A stretch of 64,000 nucleotides of DNA. Origin: Cymodocea nodosa. Taxonomy: Eukaryota; Streptophyta; Magnoliopsida; Alismatales; Cymodoceaceae. Every line of letters begins with the position of its first letter. Within the stretch, counting starts at the first letter, position 1. The notes beneath the pieces were generated by a model. It saw only the letters and a list, made by a program, of their open reading frames with translations, was not told the DNA's origin and ran no database searches. The position numbers were made by a program, and so were the translations under genes. The stretch spans positions 16,140,001-16,204,000 of the forward strand of contig CM072343.1 of NCBI GenBank assembly GCA_036874045.1, read 5' to 3'. Shown here in pieces: positions 10,127-21,896 of the stretch.

Positions 10127-11885
10127 TTTTGTGCTTTTAATGTTGTGTGCTTTTTGGATTTACTTTTAGAAAAATTTTAGTTTTAGTTTATTTTATAAAA
10201 ACAAAAAAATAAAAAAAACAAAAACAAAATATCAATCCAGTTTGTTGGTATTTGTGTTGGGAAACCAACTGACTTGCTTGTGAGCCACCAAAGGCGTAGG
10301 AGCTTGGGTTCCACATAAGAAAATGATTTATAAATATCTATTAACTGCTATTTTGTTATATATTCTGCTTTTATCTGTGAATAAGAAGTTTTTCAGAATA
10401 AAAAATCGAAATATGCAGAAGGAGATACAAACGAAACAAGGTATGTAACTGATTACTTATCCTGAATTTAAATTTAAACTCATTCGTTGAGTTAAGTGCT
10501 AAATCAACAAAACTGTATTCATGCTTGCTACAATTACTGTATTTATTGTCAAATCTTTTACATTGAGGACAATGCAAAATGTAGGTATGGGGGGAGGTAA
10601 TTAAAGTAACAGCCATTTAAGTTTGTTAATTAAAGGAATTAAAATGGTACTGAAAAGTTTATGGAAATTGAAATTTTTTTATGAACTTGCTGTAACTATC
10701 TGATAATTGAGACTGTAAAATTTTTATAAACTATAACTACTTGAATGTTATATTTAGAAGGCTATATAAGATGCTATAGAATTTACTATTTATGCAAATC
10801 TAAATATAGTATCTTATTTTTTTTCTGAATTTCATGAGTTTAAAAGTTTTACGATTTTAAAATGAAATCAAAGTGCTTAATGAAAAATCAGTAAATTATC
10901 TGAAGTCCTGAAAGAGCTGAGATGTGAATTCTAGATTAAATGAAATACATATGATTAAAGATACATTTAATTTGACCGATTAAACTTGTAGAATGATTTA
11001 TGTGTAGATCTTATTAAACTATAGAAAAAGTATGAGCTTATTGATATGAATTCATATTTTCAGTAAATAATAGAAGTAGGACTATATGAGATTAGTGTTT
11101 TATTGCATCTGTATTAATGAAATACGTACATATATAGTATGTGATTAATGTTTGTCAAAAAAAAAAACTTTGAGAGTTTATTGACTTGTTTGATCATGAG
11201 CCTTTTGTACTTGAGCAGATAGGTATGTAAGGATTGTTGACCTAAAAAAGGACTCTTGAAATCTGGCAACCGAAGATCCTAATCAGATCTGGGATTGTTG
11301 ATTGAAAGCTTGTTACATGGGTACATTAGAAAGCTCTTGTATGATTCAAACTTGTCAAATTAACTTTTAAAGTACAAAAATACATATACTGTTCTGAAAA
11401 GATACAAGTGTTTTGTGAAATACAGATATCTTTTGAATTGAGTATATTTTCTATTATCTAGAATTGCTGAAATATGAATCTAAGAATTGACCTTTGAAGT
11501 TGTTTAATTGAGATACAATTCTTTATTCTACTTGTCTTAATCATATTGAATTGGATTATACTTTGATTCGTATGTTGTTGAAATTTCTTCTAGAAATCTT
11601 ATTGGAAAATTCAAGATGACAGATGATGAAAAGAAGAACAAATGATAATATAATTAACACCTATGTGATGATGATATACTTTGTATGTAATTTGCATATA
11701 TTCTAAGTATATTTGCAGGTTGAAGAGGAGAAAACAATGTTAAAATAGATTACTGAAACATATAGAATATCTATATAATAATACAAGTTCTTATGCTGAA
11801 TAGAAGAAAAAAGGAAGAATTAATTCTAGCACTTTTAGAAAGACCAATTAATTAGATCTTAGTTTGCTAAGAGACTAGCAAATTT
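10127..11885 (+). other. Athila 3' untranslated region
   Basis: Non-coding, AT-rich. At 10561-10598 it holds ATTGAGGACAATGCAAAATG followed by GGTATGGGGGGAGG, closely resembling the conserved 'gaggacaatg...gtttgggggtgg' box found in plant Athila/Tat elements upstream of the 3' LTR. No other gene is visible. Confidence 0.6.
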
Positions 11886-11899
11886 AGGTATGGGGAGAG
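11886..11899 (+). other. Polypurine tract of element A
   Basis: AGGTATGGGGAGAG directly abuts the TG that starts the LTR at 11900. In LTR retrotransposons this tract primes plus-strand DNA synthesis and marks the 5' border of the 3' LTR, so this LTR is the 3' LTR of the element to its left. Confidence 0.75.
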
Positions 11900-13825
11900 T
11901 GTTTAGAATGAAAAAGTGCATAATATTAACGGTTAAATGATGGTTAATTGCATAATATTTAGCTTATCATATGAGAATTAAGCTATTTTGTTATAAGTGC
12001 ACTGTTATATGCTTTAATGAAAGAATCTGCTTAATTTCAGGGAATTAATGTTAATTTAGTGCATTTCTGAACTGTCGGTAAATTGCAGGCTGTGAAATTC
12101 TTAAGTATCCAAATTTTCTGTTATTTCAAATAGTTATGCTTAATGTACTGAAGAGTTATGTTTAAATTACCGAATAGTTATGTTTTAAAAGAATATTTTA
12201 TTATTTCCTGAAGTACACATGTCGAAACTATAATGCATGACTTAAGTGGACTTTCGGTGAGTTATCTCTAACTATCCGAAATTGCAGAAGATTGACTTAA
12301 GTTATATATCGGTGAGTTATCTATAACTATCCGAAATGCATCTAGGCATCAGATAGTTAAATTTATGCACGTGTTTTATAGTTAAATCAACAAAGTAAGT
12401 TCGTTGAGTTATCTGTAACTCCACGGACCATTTATTTTCTAATATGCCACTGTAGCAGTTGCAGGAATAGAACAGTTGGAAGAAAAAAACCACGATCGCA
12501 CGTATCACGCAGGAATTCACTCGTCGAAGGGAGAAGAAATCATCGTCGTTGATATGAATGAAGGAAATCCAATTGATCATTCAAGCAGAAATAGTTACCA
12601 CTAAAGAAATATAAAAGAAAAGAAGAAAAAAGAAGTAAGTGTGTGTGGCCGATGGGTGTGGCCAGTGTGTGCATAGGAGGATCACTGAGCTTTCTACAAG
12701 CAGCGTCGGTAATTCTCTAAAGTATCACACCAACCATCACCACCACCACCATAATCACCAACCATCGGAGGTCTGTAAGGATACTTTCCTGATGTTGGGT
12801 CGATTCCGAGCCAAACACAGTGCCTGACAACCACTGTGAGGAGCGATCGTGTCACGGGAAGGGAAACCATTTTCACCAAGCACCGACTCATATCTCAAGA
12901 GATCGTAAAGCTTCTAGCCTTGGTTTTGGGTTGATGCCAACATGCTGAAGATGAGATCATCTTGCAATTCTGGACTCGCGATTCTATAGGGAGAGGAGAC
13001 AGAATTGTAAGTGGTTTAATTTTCAATGGTGTAATCACGTCGCATGTAGTGATGGAAGTATTTACTGTCGACTGAGATTATTTTACATTTCACCTTTCGC
13101 TCATTTTCATGCTCATATCAAAACAAAAATACCAAAAACAACTTATTTGTGTTTGTATTTTGTATTTGGGTATTGTATTGTTTGTTTTGTATCATGATTA
13201 ATGTTATCTTTGTTAGTGTTGTGAATGTTTTATGTTTGTTTTAGTTTTACAGTTTACTAAAATTGGTTCATTCAATAGACTTAAAGATTTTAATGGTTAC
13301 TGTTTGAATTATTTGAATGTTAGTATTGCCTAATGATAAATTTAGTGTTTACTAACATTAAGGAGCTTAATTGATGTTATTTACAATTTGTGGAACCGCC
13401 CAATGGTTGGCCAAATTCCTCTGTAAATAGCAGTATTAAATAGGAAAGACAGGCTCGTGGAGTTAACTTAAGTCCACGAGGTTAGTCCGTTGAGTTAGCG
13501 ATAACTCAACGAACTTAGTCCGTTGAGTTAACTATAACTCAACAGAGATCTTATCGAATATATACATTTGATTGTTAAAAACAGAACAATTCGCAATTCT
13601 TAAGCAATTTCCTGTGGGATCGACCTGTACTTGCACACTAATACAATAGACATTGTGCACTTGCAGTTAAAATACAAATTGGAATTAATATCTAATTTGT
13701 GTGAAAGGTTGTTTGTTTACTTCTAAAAAGGAATTCAGTGATATAGGTATAAAGATAAATTAACTAAGTAAAAACAGAAGTTAACAAATCCAAGTTTTTC
13801 TAGCACGTTGCTCGGTAACCAATCA
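11900..13825 (+). repeat. Athila LTR no. 1, complete
   Basis: Begins TGTTTAGAATGAAAAAGTGC after a polypurine tract and ends near AATCA, just before AGTTTTCTGGCGTCG (PBS). Length is about 1.9 kb, in the Athila range. Landmarks: mirrored TCGGTGAGTTA...TAACTATCCGAAAT modules at 12250-12345, hairpin modules at 12385-12425 and 13450-13545, a conserved central block 12440-13010, and CCTGTGGGATCGACCTG...TGTGCACTTGCAGT at 13609-13667 near the 3' end. Shorter copies are at 53702, 55750 and 63191. Confidence 0.8.
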
Positions 13826-13832
13826 AGTTTTC

Positions 13833-13850
13833 TGGCGTCGTACTGGAGAT
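13833..13850 (+). other. Primer binding site (tRNA-Asp type), degraded
   Basis: TGGCGTCGTACTGGAGAT, preceded by AAGTTTTC, matches in position and partly in sequence the Athila/Tat box AAGTTTT-TGGCGCCGTTGCCGGGGA, complementary to the 3' end of tRNA-Asp. Several changes suggest C-to-T decay. It places a 5' LTR function on the LTR at 11900. Confidence 0.7.
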
Positions 13851-15580
13851 CCAAATAGTGTGCTCAGCGACCTCCTTTCTTCGATGTGGGCCACAAGGGA
13901 GACAGCCTAAGGCCCATGCATGGAGGAAGCCTTGGACTCATTTCCAACCCATTTCTGTTGAAGACATTGGAAAATGAAGGTAAATGTGGAGAGAGAAGGT
14001 CAAATACAGTTGTTGATATTGTGTGCTATATATTTTGTGTACTATGCACGTGTGTTTTCATTTTGTTTGGTGTTGTTTGTGTTATTGCATATGTCCCTAC
14101 ATGTTTAGGTTGATTTGTAGCTGTAGAACTTTACTTTCCTTGTTGGTAGATTAGTTAGTTGAACATAAACTTGATTTCCTTAGTTGGTTTATGAAGGTAT
14201 ATTTGCACATTTGTGGTTATTGGTTTTCTTTTGTGAATGCTTGTTTTCCTTTGTGAATATGTGAATATCTTGTGAATGTGTAAATACATTTTTCTTTTAG
14301 GTATCCCTTAGAAGGTTGAGACCTCCATCTATGATGTTGGGTGATAGAGATATATACATTTGAAAATTTCAAATGTGTGGCTAGTTTCCAAATAATCTCA
14401 TTTGAGGGGAATAAGTCTTATGTTGATTTTGTATTTATGTGCATTTGTTTATAGGTGGTCTTTATGGACAAGAAGATAACTTTAAGATACTTGTATTAAA
14501 AACTTGTGAATGTGAATCTTTTGAGATAAATTCTGATTTGTTGTTTACCCAAGCTTCTTGTGGATCAACTTGTATTTGCATATTACCTACAATAGGCACT
14601 ATGTGCTTGCGGAGTTATAAATTTTAAAATAAACAAGTGTTTAAAAGGATAACAATGAAAGTCTGTACAACAACTACTATGGAATAGTGATCACATCGTA
14701 GGAAGGAAATGTTTCTTCATCAAACACCAAATCATCTCTCAGAAGATAATTAAAGTTCTCAACCTTGGTATCGGGTTGATGCTGATTTGTTGAAGAGGAG
14801 ATCATCTTATAAAAGTTTAAGTTTGCAATCCCATAGAGAGAGAAGTACTTAACAATAAGTAGTTAAGTTTTCAGTAGTATAACTGCATCACATGTAGTGT
14901 TGGAGATCTTTGATTTTCAATAGAAAGCATTGTCATTCATTAATCATCCCCCTAAATAAACATTAATATTCATGTTTACATCTATGTATATATCATGTCA
15001 TGTGTTTGTATCATTTATGTTTGAATTGTCTGTTCGTAATTGTTGAATGTTGTGTATGTTATGTTATTTCAATCTAGTATGAAATTGTATAACTTTAAGT
15101 TAAAACTAGTTAATTTAAATATTTGAAATCATCCCTTGACTCTTTGCTATTTAAATTCAGTTGGATGCTAAATCTATTTGTCATTAAATCTGATATAAAT
15201 AGTAATCAAAGAGTGTAAGAGTATTGTTTGCATTCTCTAGGATCACCTAATAGTTGATCGAATTCAAGAGCAAACAACTGTAGTGAGAGTGAGTCAGAGA
15301 AATTCATTGAGTTATCTTTAACTCAACTAAGGTAGTTTCTTAAGTTATCTGTTAATGAAGTGAGAAGTTTCGTTAGTACAACACTACACCTATTTCAAAG
15401 TACTCTAGAAATTGATTTTAAACACTCTCTATGGTTTGACTTGTTATTATACTTTTTTTTACAATTGACGTTGTGCACTTATAGTAAATTAAATGAACGA
15501 ATTTACTGGATTTAAATTTTATTCGGAAGATTGTTTGTTTCCTTATAAAAACTAGTTTAAGCTAACAAGACAACCAACTT
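13851..15580 (+). repeat. Decayed Athila LTR fragments (R/U5-like), two pieces
   Basis: The piece ending near 14640 carries TTCTTGTGGATCAACTTGTATTTGC...ATAGGCACTATGTGCTTGC, a diverged form of the LTR 3' end at 13609-13667. A second piece from about 14660 repeats the central LTR block (GTGATCACATCGTAGGAAGG, AAGAGGAGATCATCTT) and ends near 15580 with GACGTTGTGCACTTATAG. Both are in the same orientation as the LTR at 11900 but much more diverged. Short open frames here, such as 13886-14113, have no recognisable product. Confidence 0.6.
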
Positions 15581-16103
15581 ATCTTGTATGATTATTAATG
15601 AAAGATGAATTAACCATATTAGCTATGAAACCTGACTATAGGAGTATGGTATTGTGGTATTGTGTATGATTTGAGACATGATATGCTTGACTCGTCTCAA
15701 GGTAATTTGAGGTATCCAAAGTTCGATCACAAGATAGTATGTGATTACTTGATCTTACTACAAAAAAGAATATGTAGTTGTAGCTAATTAAATAAAAAAG
15801 GAAATAAAAGATGTGTTTGTTGGCCTAATCTCTTGTTTATTTTATTAAATTGATGAATTGCTAATTATATTTCATACATTGTGCATATTAAGATTATAAC
15901 TTTCTATTTGTAGTATTTTCTTATTTCATTTTTTTTTTTTTTGATTGTGGATGAATTACTTACTAGGTGCTAGCTTACTTCTTTTGGTTGTCCCTTTTTT
16001 TAGGTTATCCAACTGAACAGCAAGAGAGACGAAAGTCAAAGAGGTCGCATTAGTACATTGTTGATAGATTGTTGAATTATTAGTTGTAAATGAATGAATG
16101 ATT
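15581..16103. other. Gene-free stretch
   Basis: AT-rich sequence with T-runs and no coding sequence or repeat that I recognise. A short minus-strand open frame at 15956-16162 has no recognisable domain and is not called. Confidence 0.5.
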
Positions 16104-16353
16104 ATATGCATGTAAATTATTTTGTAGATGTGATAATTGTAGTGTATGTGTAAGCGAGACAAGGATCATAATATTGGTAGTTTTGTGGATTTTTTATTGA
16201 ATCAAAATTTACCTAAAAAGTGATTTATTGGTTTATGCATGTAAATTATTTTGTTGATGTGATAATTATAGTGCATGTGTAAGCAAGACAAGGATCATAT
16301 GTAGTTTTGTGGATTTTTGATTGAATCAAAATTTACCTAAAAAGTGATTCGTT
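16104..16353. repeat. Tandem duplication, about 129-bp unit, two copies
   Basis: The stretch from TATATGCATGTAAATTATTT to CTAAAAAGTGATTTATTGGT is repeated at an offset of 129 bases with about ten differences. Two copies only, so this is a local duplication rather than a satellite. Confidence 0.8.
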
Positions 16354-19300
16354 AGTTTTCCACTGTTTGAGTTTAAATTTTATTTTTTCAGTTCGTTTTA
16401 TTAAGATTTAAGTTTATTTTGATCTCTTGTTAAATTCACCTTTCTCAGCATGTACCGTCTTGTAAAAATAAAGTGAGGAGTTTTTCTGTTTTTTTAATTT
16501 TAAAGCATTTGTCGTGATTTGAGGGTGTGACATGTTTTCCTTACGCAAATTATTTTTCTTTGAAGGTTTCTTTAGGTTGTTCTTATCATTGGTGTTCTAG
16601 AAAAATTCGGAACGATATTTTTTGATTATTATTATTGTTGTAGTAATGTCAGTAGTAGAACTAAATGTAAATGTAAAAGGTACGAATCACTATTTTATAA
16701 TTACAAATCTAATCCAACCAATACAACGTTGCAGATGAACCAGACTGTTTAAAAAAAAGACTTCTAGATTGACCTTCAAAAGAAAGAAAAAGATTAGGTT
16801 TTGACCGCCACAGCAAACCTGATAATTATAAGCCAGCAACCATGTATTGCCAACCGAGATGCAAGCGTGTTTATCTCATTTTTTCTTCGCAAACCCGTTA
16901 ACTATAAACAACGTGATAGATAATATATCTGAAGTAAATTATACATTTCAATCCCTCATGGCTACAAATTCTTGACATTCTTCTACACATATGTGAGCTT
17001 TTATCTAACGACCATTCGAAATTTGGAAGGATCAGTGTGCTAATTAATTAAGTGCAGTGTAAGCCACAGCTTTTGGTAGTGTAAAAATGGATAGAATGTT
17101 GGTAGTGCAGGAGCTAAGGTTGGTTTTCATCTTAGGTGTATCAAATGTAGCAAATCATATCGTGCTAAACTTTCTCCTGGCATCAGAGCAGACGTCATAG
17201 AATGTGGTGAAGGAGGTGCTGAAGATGAATGACGTTAAGCGGATCACGATAAGATCTTTTCCTTCCCTGTTGGTCTGAACAAATTCAGTTTTATATCATC
17301 ATAAAAACTTAGATCTTAGGGTTTATAAATTTGCATGGCTTTCATGGGTTCACGAATATGTGAAGTCAAAAAATTAGAGTAATATGTGACTCTATCGAAG
17401 GAAAACGGAGGAGAAAGAGTTATAAAAAACCCTAAATATGAGACATGAAAAAGATCAAATACTTTGCTTAAAGGGATGGATTATCGGAAGTTTGGTTATC
17501 ATGTAAATGATAGTTTATTTCAAATCCATTTTTTCAAATTGAAAACATCAATTCAGTTTGCAGTTTGAGATTCAAGTGAGGTTAAATTGAATCATACTAA
17601 TGCTATCATATATTATATTTAAATTTTTTAATTACACACATATCATGTTGTCATTATTTATATGTTATATTCTTATATAATCGTATTCTTATTTAACCAT
17701 TTGATAATAGGTGATTCGATCTCAAACATACAACAGTTTTATCGAGGGATATTTTATTGATTTGATTTGTTAGTCTGTCAAGGATGATATTTTAAATTGA
17801 TGCATAATTTTTTGTCTTTTCAATCGATCTGCTGGCCAATTTTAATGTTCAAATTTTCAAATGTTTTATGGAATTTAAACCATATCAAAGTTCAGATTTT
17901 ACGTATTTTTTGTAATACAAATATTAATTTATTGTACTGTAGTAATTTAAACTATAACAAATAAATTTTAGATTTGATTTGAAGTATATTGATTTGATTT
18001 CATTTATTAAGTTATTATTTGTAAATCTAATGGAACCGAGTTGAATTCTATTTGATTTGATTTAATTCAATACCACGAGATAATCGTGATTTAATTTGGT
18101 TTCAATATTATCTAGACTAATCGAATGTGACCCGAGTGCGCGGTGAATTTTCTAAATGAAAAATAATTAACAGTGAGTAAAGAAATTCATTCTTACATAA
18201 ATTTTGGTTTCATCTCTTTTTCTTTTATAAGAGGCAATTGATATTAATAAAAACTTATCATAAACGCACAACTAAGAATAAGAGATAATAAAAATCCAAC
18301 AAAAGAGATTAATTAGGTGTTTGTGTCTACTAAGATTTTGAAAAAATGAAAGAAACTAAGAATCTAGATGCTCAACCTCCACGAAGCTCTCGAACACGCT
18401 CGACCTCTTGTGTTGCCATTGTTGACGCCCAAACACGCTCACCCAACGCTCGATCTCTCACCTTGGATTAAGACATCTCTTATTGGTAATATAATTTTCT
18501 CTTCGCACTGTAAATCTTCCACCACATCATTTCTAGCTAACAAAGTAAAAGGAAGAACAAAATGGCATCGAGCATTTAGTTCCCCTAGATGATCTTACAC
18601 GGCGAAGAGAAGACTAGATGTCATCGACATCCTCCTCAGTGTCTCCGGCAAGGGTTAGTAGTGGGAAGTAGGAGGTGGGGTTGAGTTCGGGTAAGGCGTC
18701 CTGGGAGTTGGATCAGGATAAGCAGAGGTAGTCATCGATGGAGGATGGGGGAAGATGGAAGGAAGAGGAGGAGGTGTGGGAGTTGGCAAGACAGCAGGTG
18801 GGAGGCATGAGGAGGTGGTGGCGATGTCAAAGGCGAAGGAAAGTGTTAGAGAAAAGGGTGGCAGTAGATGACATGTTAGGGTCAGGCAATATTTACAGGT
18901 GAAGGAAGGTTCGATCAATTGGATCAGAGTCAACGAGGATGAGGAGAAGGAAAGAATTGATTGGAAGACTGGAATAAGTTGCAAAAATATAAAAGAGAGG
19001 AGAAGTTGGAGAAATTCAAGATAATAAGTGCATGACAATTTTGTTTGAACTTTTAGAGCTTACAAAGGAGAAGTACTTCAAGGTAAATATATTAGAAAAT
19101 GAAGTGTGGAGTCTTAACTTTATGAGCATGTCACGAAAGCATAGATTTAGATGGTTGAAGTACAATATATGAAAAATGTAATATTAAACTCATAGTTCAT
19201 GGTAGACTTATGTTATGCATGTCTTTGCATGTATTGTGATCTATGTTAAACTTATTGTGTTATGTATTGACTTTCTTGTTACGTGTTAAACTTGTTATTA

Positions 19301-20832
19301 TGTATTGTATGATGTTTGAGTGCATTGAACACGTAGACGTTAATGACAATATGTTATTTGCATCTTTATACATTATATATTTTATTTTTTATATTGACAC
19401 TACAATCATTACTTTATTATTATCAATTTTTAATGTCATTGTTGATACTCATGCAAGCTAACTTCTTCTTTTCTAACGAGAGTTTTATTCTAACGTGAAA
19501 ATAAGAAATTAAAAATTGATTTTTTTATTATTGAAATTTAAAAATAAGAAATACATCTACAAAAAATGGACTATTTGAGAAAGATTTTTGAATGAATGGT
19601 AACTTATTTAAGTTATTCATTTTTATTCATTTTTAATACATGTTGTCATTGAATGAATAGTAACTTATTTAAGTTATTAAATTAATGATTGATGTTGTTA
19701 TTTAGTTAAAGTCTTTGTCATACTTATTTACATGATGTGTTTATCATTTATATATATGTTTTGTAAATTAGATATGATTAGTATAGATAATACAACATAA
19801 GGTAGATAAAGATCTTACATTAATTGAAATGCAAAAGTAGATACCACATTTTTGGGTATATTAGAAGATGTTTTAAATGAAGGAAATGAAAAGACATATA
19901 ATGGAAAAGTTAAAGTCAAAACATAAAACAAAGTAATAGAAAATTACAATAGCAATACAAATGCAGGTATTATAAAGAAAAATATTGACAATCAAATTAA
20001 AACATAGCGATAGATGTATTGCAACTATACAAAAATTATGTCTCAAAATAATTAAGAATGGAATTATATATAAGGTTATATTGATATTTTAGATGAAGTT
20101 TATAATGAATTTATTAAAGTAATATTTTTGATGATGTTAATATAATTTATATATTCTGTATATGTTAATATTTTTCTAATCTTGTAGAAACATTTAGATT
20201 GTATCTTTCTCAAAATAAATCATATTTTATTTATGATCATACAGAACCCCCCGCTGGATATTGTTAGATATGCTTTGTTATGCACTACGGAACAAGAGAG
20301 ACAAATTAAGTACATGGGCAGCATGAACGAATTAATTTCCAATAAACCATATGTTTTTTTTTTACATGAAAAGAAATTCATGCACGGTAGACGTCTTTCT
20401 GCTTAATTAAGCAATATCTGAATTTAATTGTCAGGCCGTAACGATTCTAATTAAACAAAATCAGTACAAGTATTCGTTCCTTTCTCGTTCTTGAGAATGC
20501 CATGCTCACTATTAATTTATTTCCATGATGAAATTAACACAAAGGCACAAGACTGGGAACAGTACTAAGTAATCCGTAACGTGACACACCTCAGGATAGA
20601 TCATCGATGATCGTACATATATGCGGCAGCAGCGGCACCTGCAATGAATTATTAAGTTTCGTAACACAACAGTACACCTTGAAATCGTTGACCGAGTCCA
20701 GTGATCAGAAACAGCGATTATTATTTATATATATATATATATAGTAGTAGTGGTAGTGGTACGTAATAAATTATTAGTGTTATTATTAATTATAATGACT
20801 CCTACCCTTGAAGGATGCTTTTCTTTGATTAA
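16354..20832. other. Gene-poor stretch downstream of the NAS pseudogene
   Basis: Mostly AT-rich. 18360-19040 is more GC-rich, with a Pro/Ser/Thr-rich minus-strand frame (18655-19038) and a short plus-strand frame (18368-18592). Both look like low-complexity translation without a recognisable domain. A (TA)n run lies at 20726-20743. I see no supported gene. Confidence 0.5.
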
Positions 20833-21780
20833 CTAAGATGCCTGCTCTTTGATGACCAGCTCGTCCATGATGCTCCCATGGCAGAACCCCCCCTTATGTT
20901 CGAGCACCACTTGCATGGCAGCACGATGTCGTTGTTACCGGAGCCACCACCGGCGTGCCCGTGGTGGTGGTGCACCGCCGGCGGTACATGTTGCTTCCTT
21001 GCCACCATCACCGAGTTTATGACCTCGTCCGTCGGGTGGAACACCGACAGCGTCTCGAACCCTTCGGGGAGATCGCAGGAGTCAATGACGGGGTACAGGA
21101 ACGCCCGCGCCCCTGCCGCGCTCCTCAGCATCAGAACTGCATCAGGGGCCATGTGCTTCGCCAGGTGCTTCAGCACCTGGAGCTTCTCCCCCCTCTCCAT
21201 CCCCACCAGCGCTGCGAGGAAGACCACGTCGTAGTCCCCCAGCTCGGTGGTGACTTCCATGATGTCGGTGGTGTGGAACACCATGTGCTCGGAGAGGTCC
21301 CGATCTGCGGACGTCAGGCGCAGCGCCAGGGAGTTAGCCAGCGGGTCGACGTCGTAGTTGTGGAAGGTGGCGGCCTTCATGTGGTGCTTGGCCAACACGA
21401 TGGACGTGAGGCGAGCAGGTGTGGGCAGTTCTTGAGGAGGATATTGTACTCGAGAAGGCCGAGTTTGAGGTAGTTAGAGTAGTAGGGGAAGAGGGTGAGG
21501 TGGTCGAGGGGGCTGTCGAAGCCACCGAGGAGGGTGGAGTAGTGAGACTCCAGGAGACCCTCGGCCGTGCCGCAGAGCTTGATGAGCTTGCAGCGCATGG
21601 CCTGGACTTCCTTGCTCAGCTTGGCGACCTCAATGGTGGAAGGTGGTATGCACGTGCCGACGAGTTCTGTGAACAGAGTGACGGCTTCAGGCTGGGCAAC
21701 TTCGAGATGTCGTTGCAGATGTCGCAGATCTTCTGCACCAGCGATCGCTCTTCCTCTTCCTGCCGCTGGAGGCTGCCCAT
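20833..21780 (-). pseudogene. NAS: Nicotianamine synthase, disabled by three indels
   Basis: NAS joins three S-adenosylmethionines into nicotianamine, the metal chelator for iron and zinc transport (and phytosiderophore precursor in grasses). Across three frames the family signature is clear: QKICDICNDISKLPSLKPS, TLFTELVGTCIPPS, LLESHYSTLLGGFDSPLDHL, FPYYSNYLKLGLLE, ATFHNYDVDPLANS, FHTTDIMEVTTELGDYDVVF, FHPTDEVINSVMVARK and LPCKWC. The ATG is at 21778-21780; the usual C-terminal frame ends at TAG 20833-20835. Lesions: a deletion of roughly a dozen bases near 21680; a deletion of about 30-35 bases near 21412 that removes the conserved VAFVGSGPLP segment; and an indel in the C7 run 20887-20893. 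The gene is intronless, as usual for NAS. Assembly error could explain the homopolymer change but hardly the motif deletion. Confidence 0.88.
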
Positions 21781-21887
21781 TGATGGCTTGCCGGCCACAG
21801 ATTAGCAATCAAACGTGGTGGTTTTGTTGTGAAGGCAGAAATAGCTTGAAGAGGAGGCACGCCTTCCAATCCGACGGGGAGGAGGTC

Positions 21888-21896
21888 TATTTATAA
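21888..21896 (-). promoter_or_regulatory. TATA box of the NAS pseudogene
   Basis: TATAAATAG on the minus strand lies 108 bases upstream of the NAS ATG. It is a consensus plant TATA box at a spacing that leaves a 5' untranslated region of about 70-80 bases. The promoter core thus looks intact although the coding region is broken. Confidence 0.6.

Larger units (their letters stand above)
2061..13850 (+). mobile_element. Athila-lineage Ty3/Gypsy block, element A (rearranged)
   Basis: All coding remnants are on the plus strand: ORF3 copy 1 (2324-4317), integrase C-terminus (4318-4500), ORF3 copy 2 (5084-6680), a short conserved ORF (about 7372-7612), gag (7797-8984), an F-box-like ORF (9174-10126), a 3' untranslated region with a polypurine tract at 11886-11899, an LTR (11900-13825) and a primer binding site at 13833. 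Lineage rests on the Athila-type gag, the ORF3 domain and the PBS. Every ORF is broken by stops or frameshifts. The order is not canonical, and from 4318 to 9215 it matches element B (57826-63190) segment for segment. No target-site duplication was found. Confidence 0.75.

Noticed and set aside
12639..12891. Short frames in the Athila LTR with a His run (and equivalents at 54709-54918, 56628-56976, 63778-63993)
   Set aside because: They lie in the LTR central block; the His-rich reading comes from a CACCAT repeat and is frame-broken between copies.
18655..19038. Minus-strand 127-codon frame rich in Pro, Ser and Thr
   Set aside because: Low-complexity translation of a purine-rich stretch; no domain, no splice or promoter context.
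20878..21896. Long plus-strand open frames opposite the NAS gene (20878-21234, 20955-21473, 21419-21805, 21567-21896)
   Set aside because: GC-rich antisense shadows of the minus-strand NAS pseudogene; no domain of their own.
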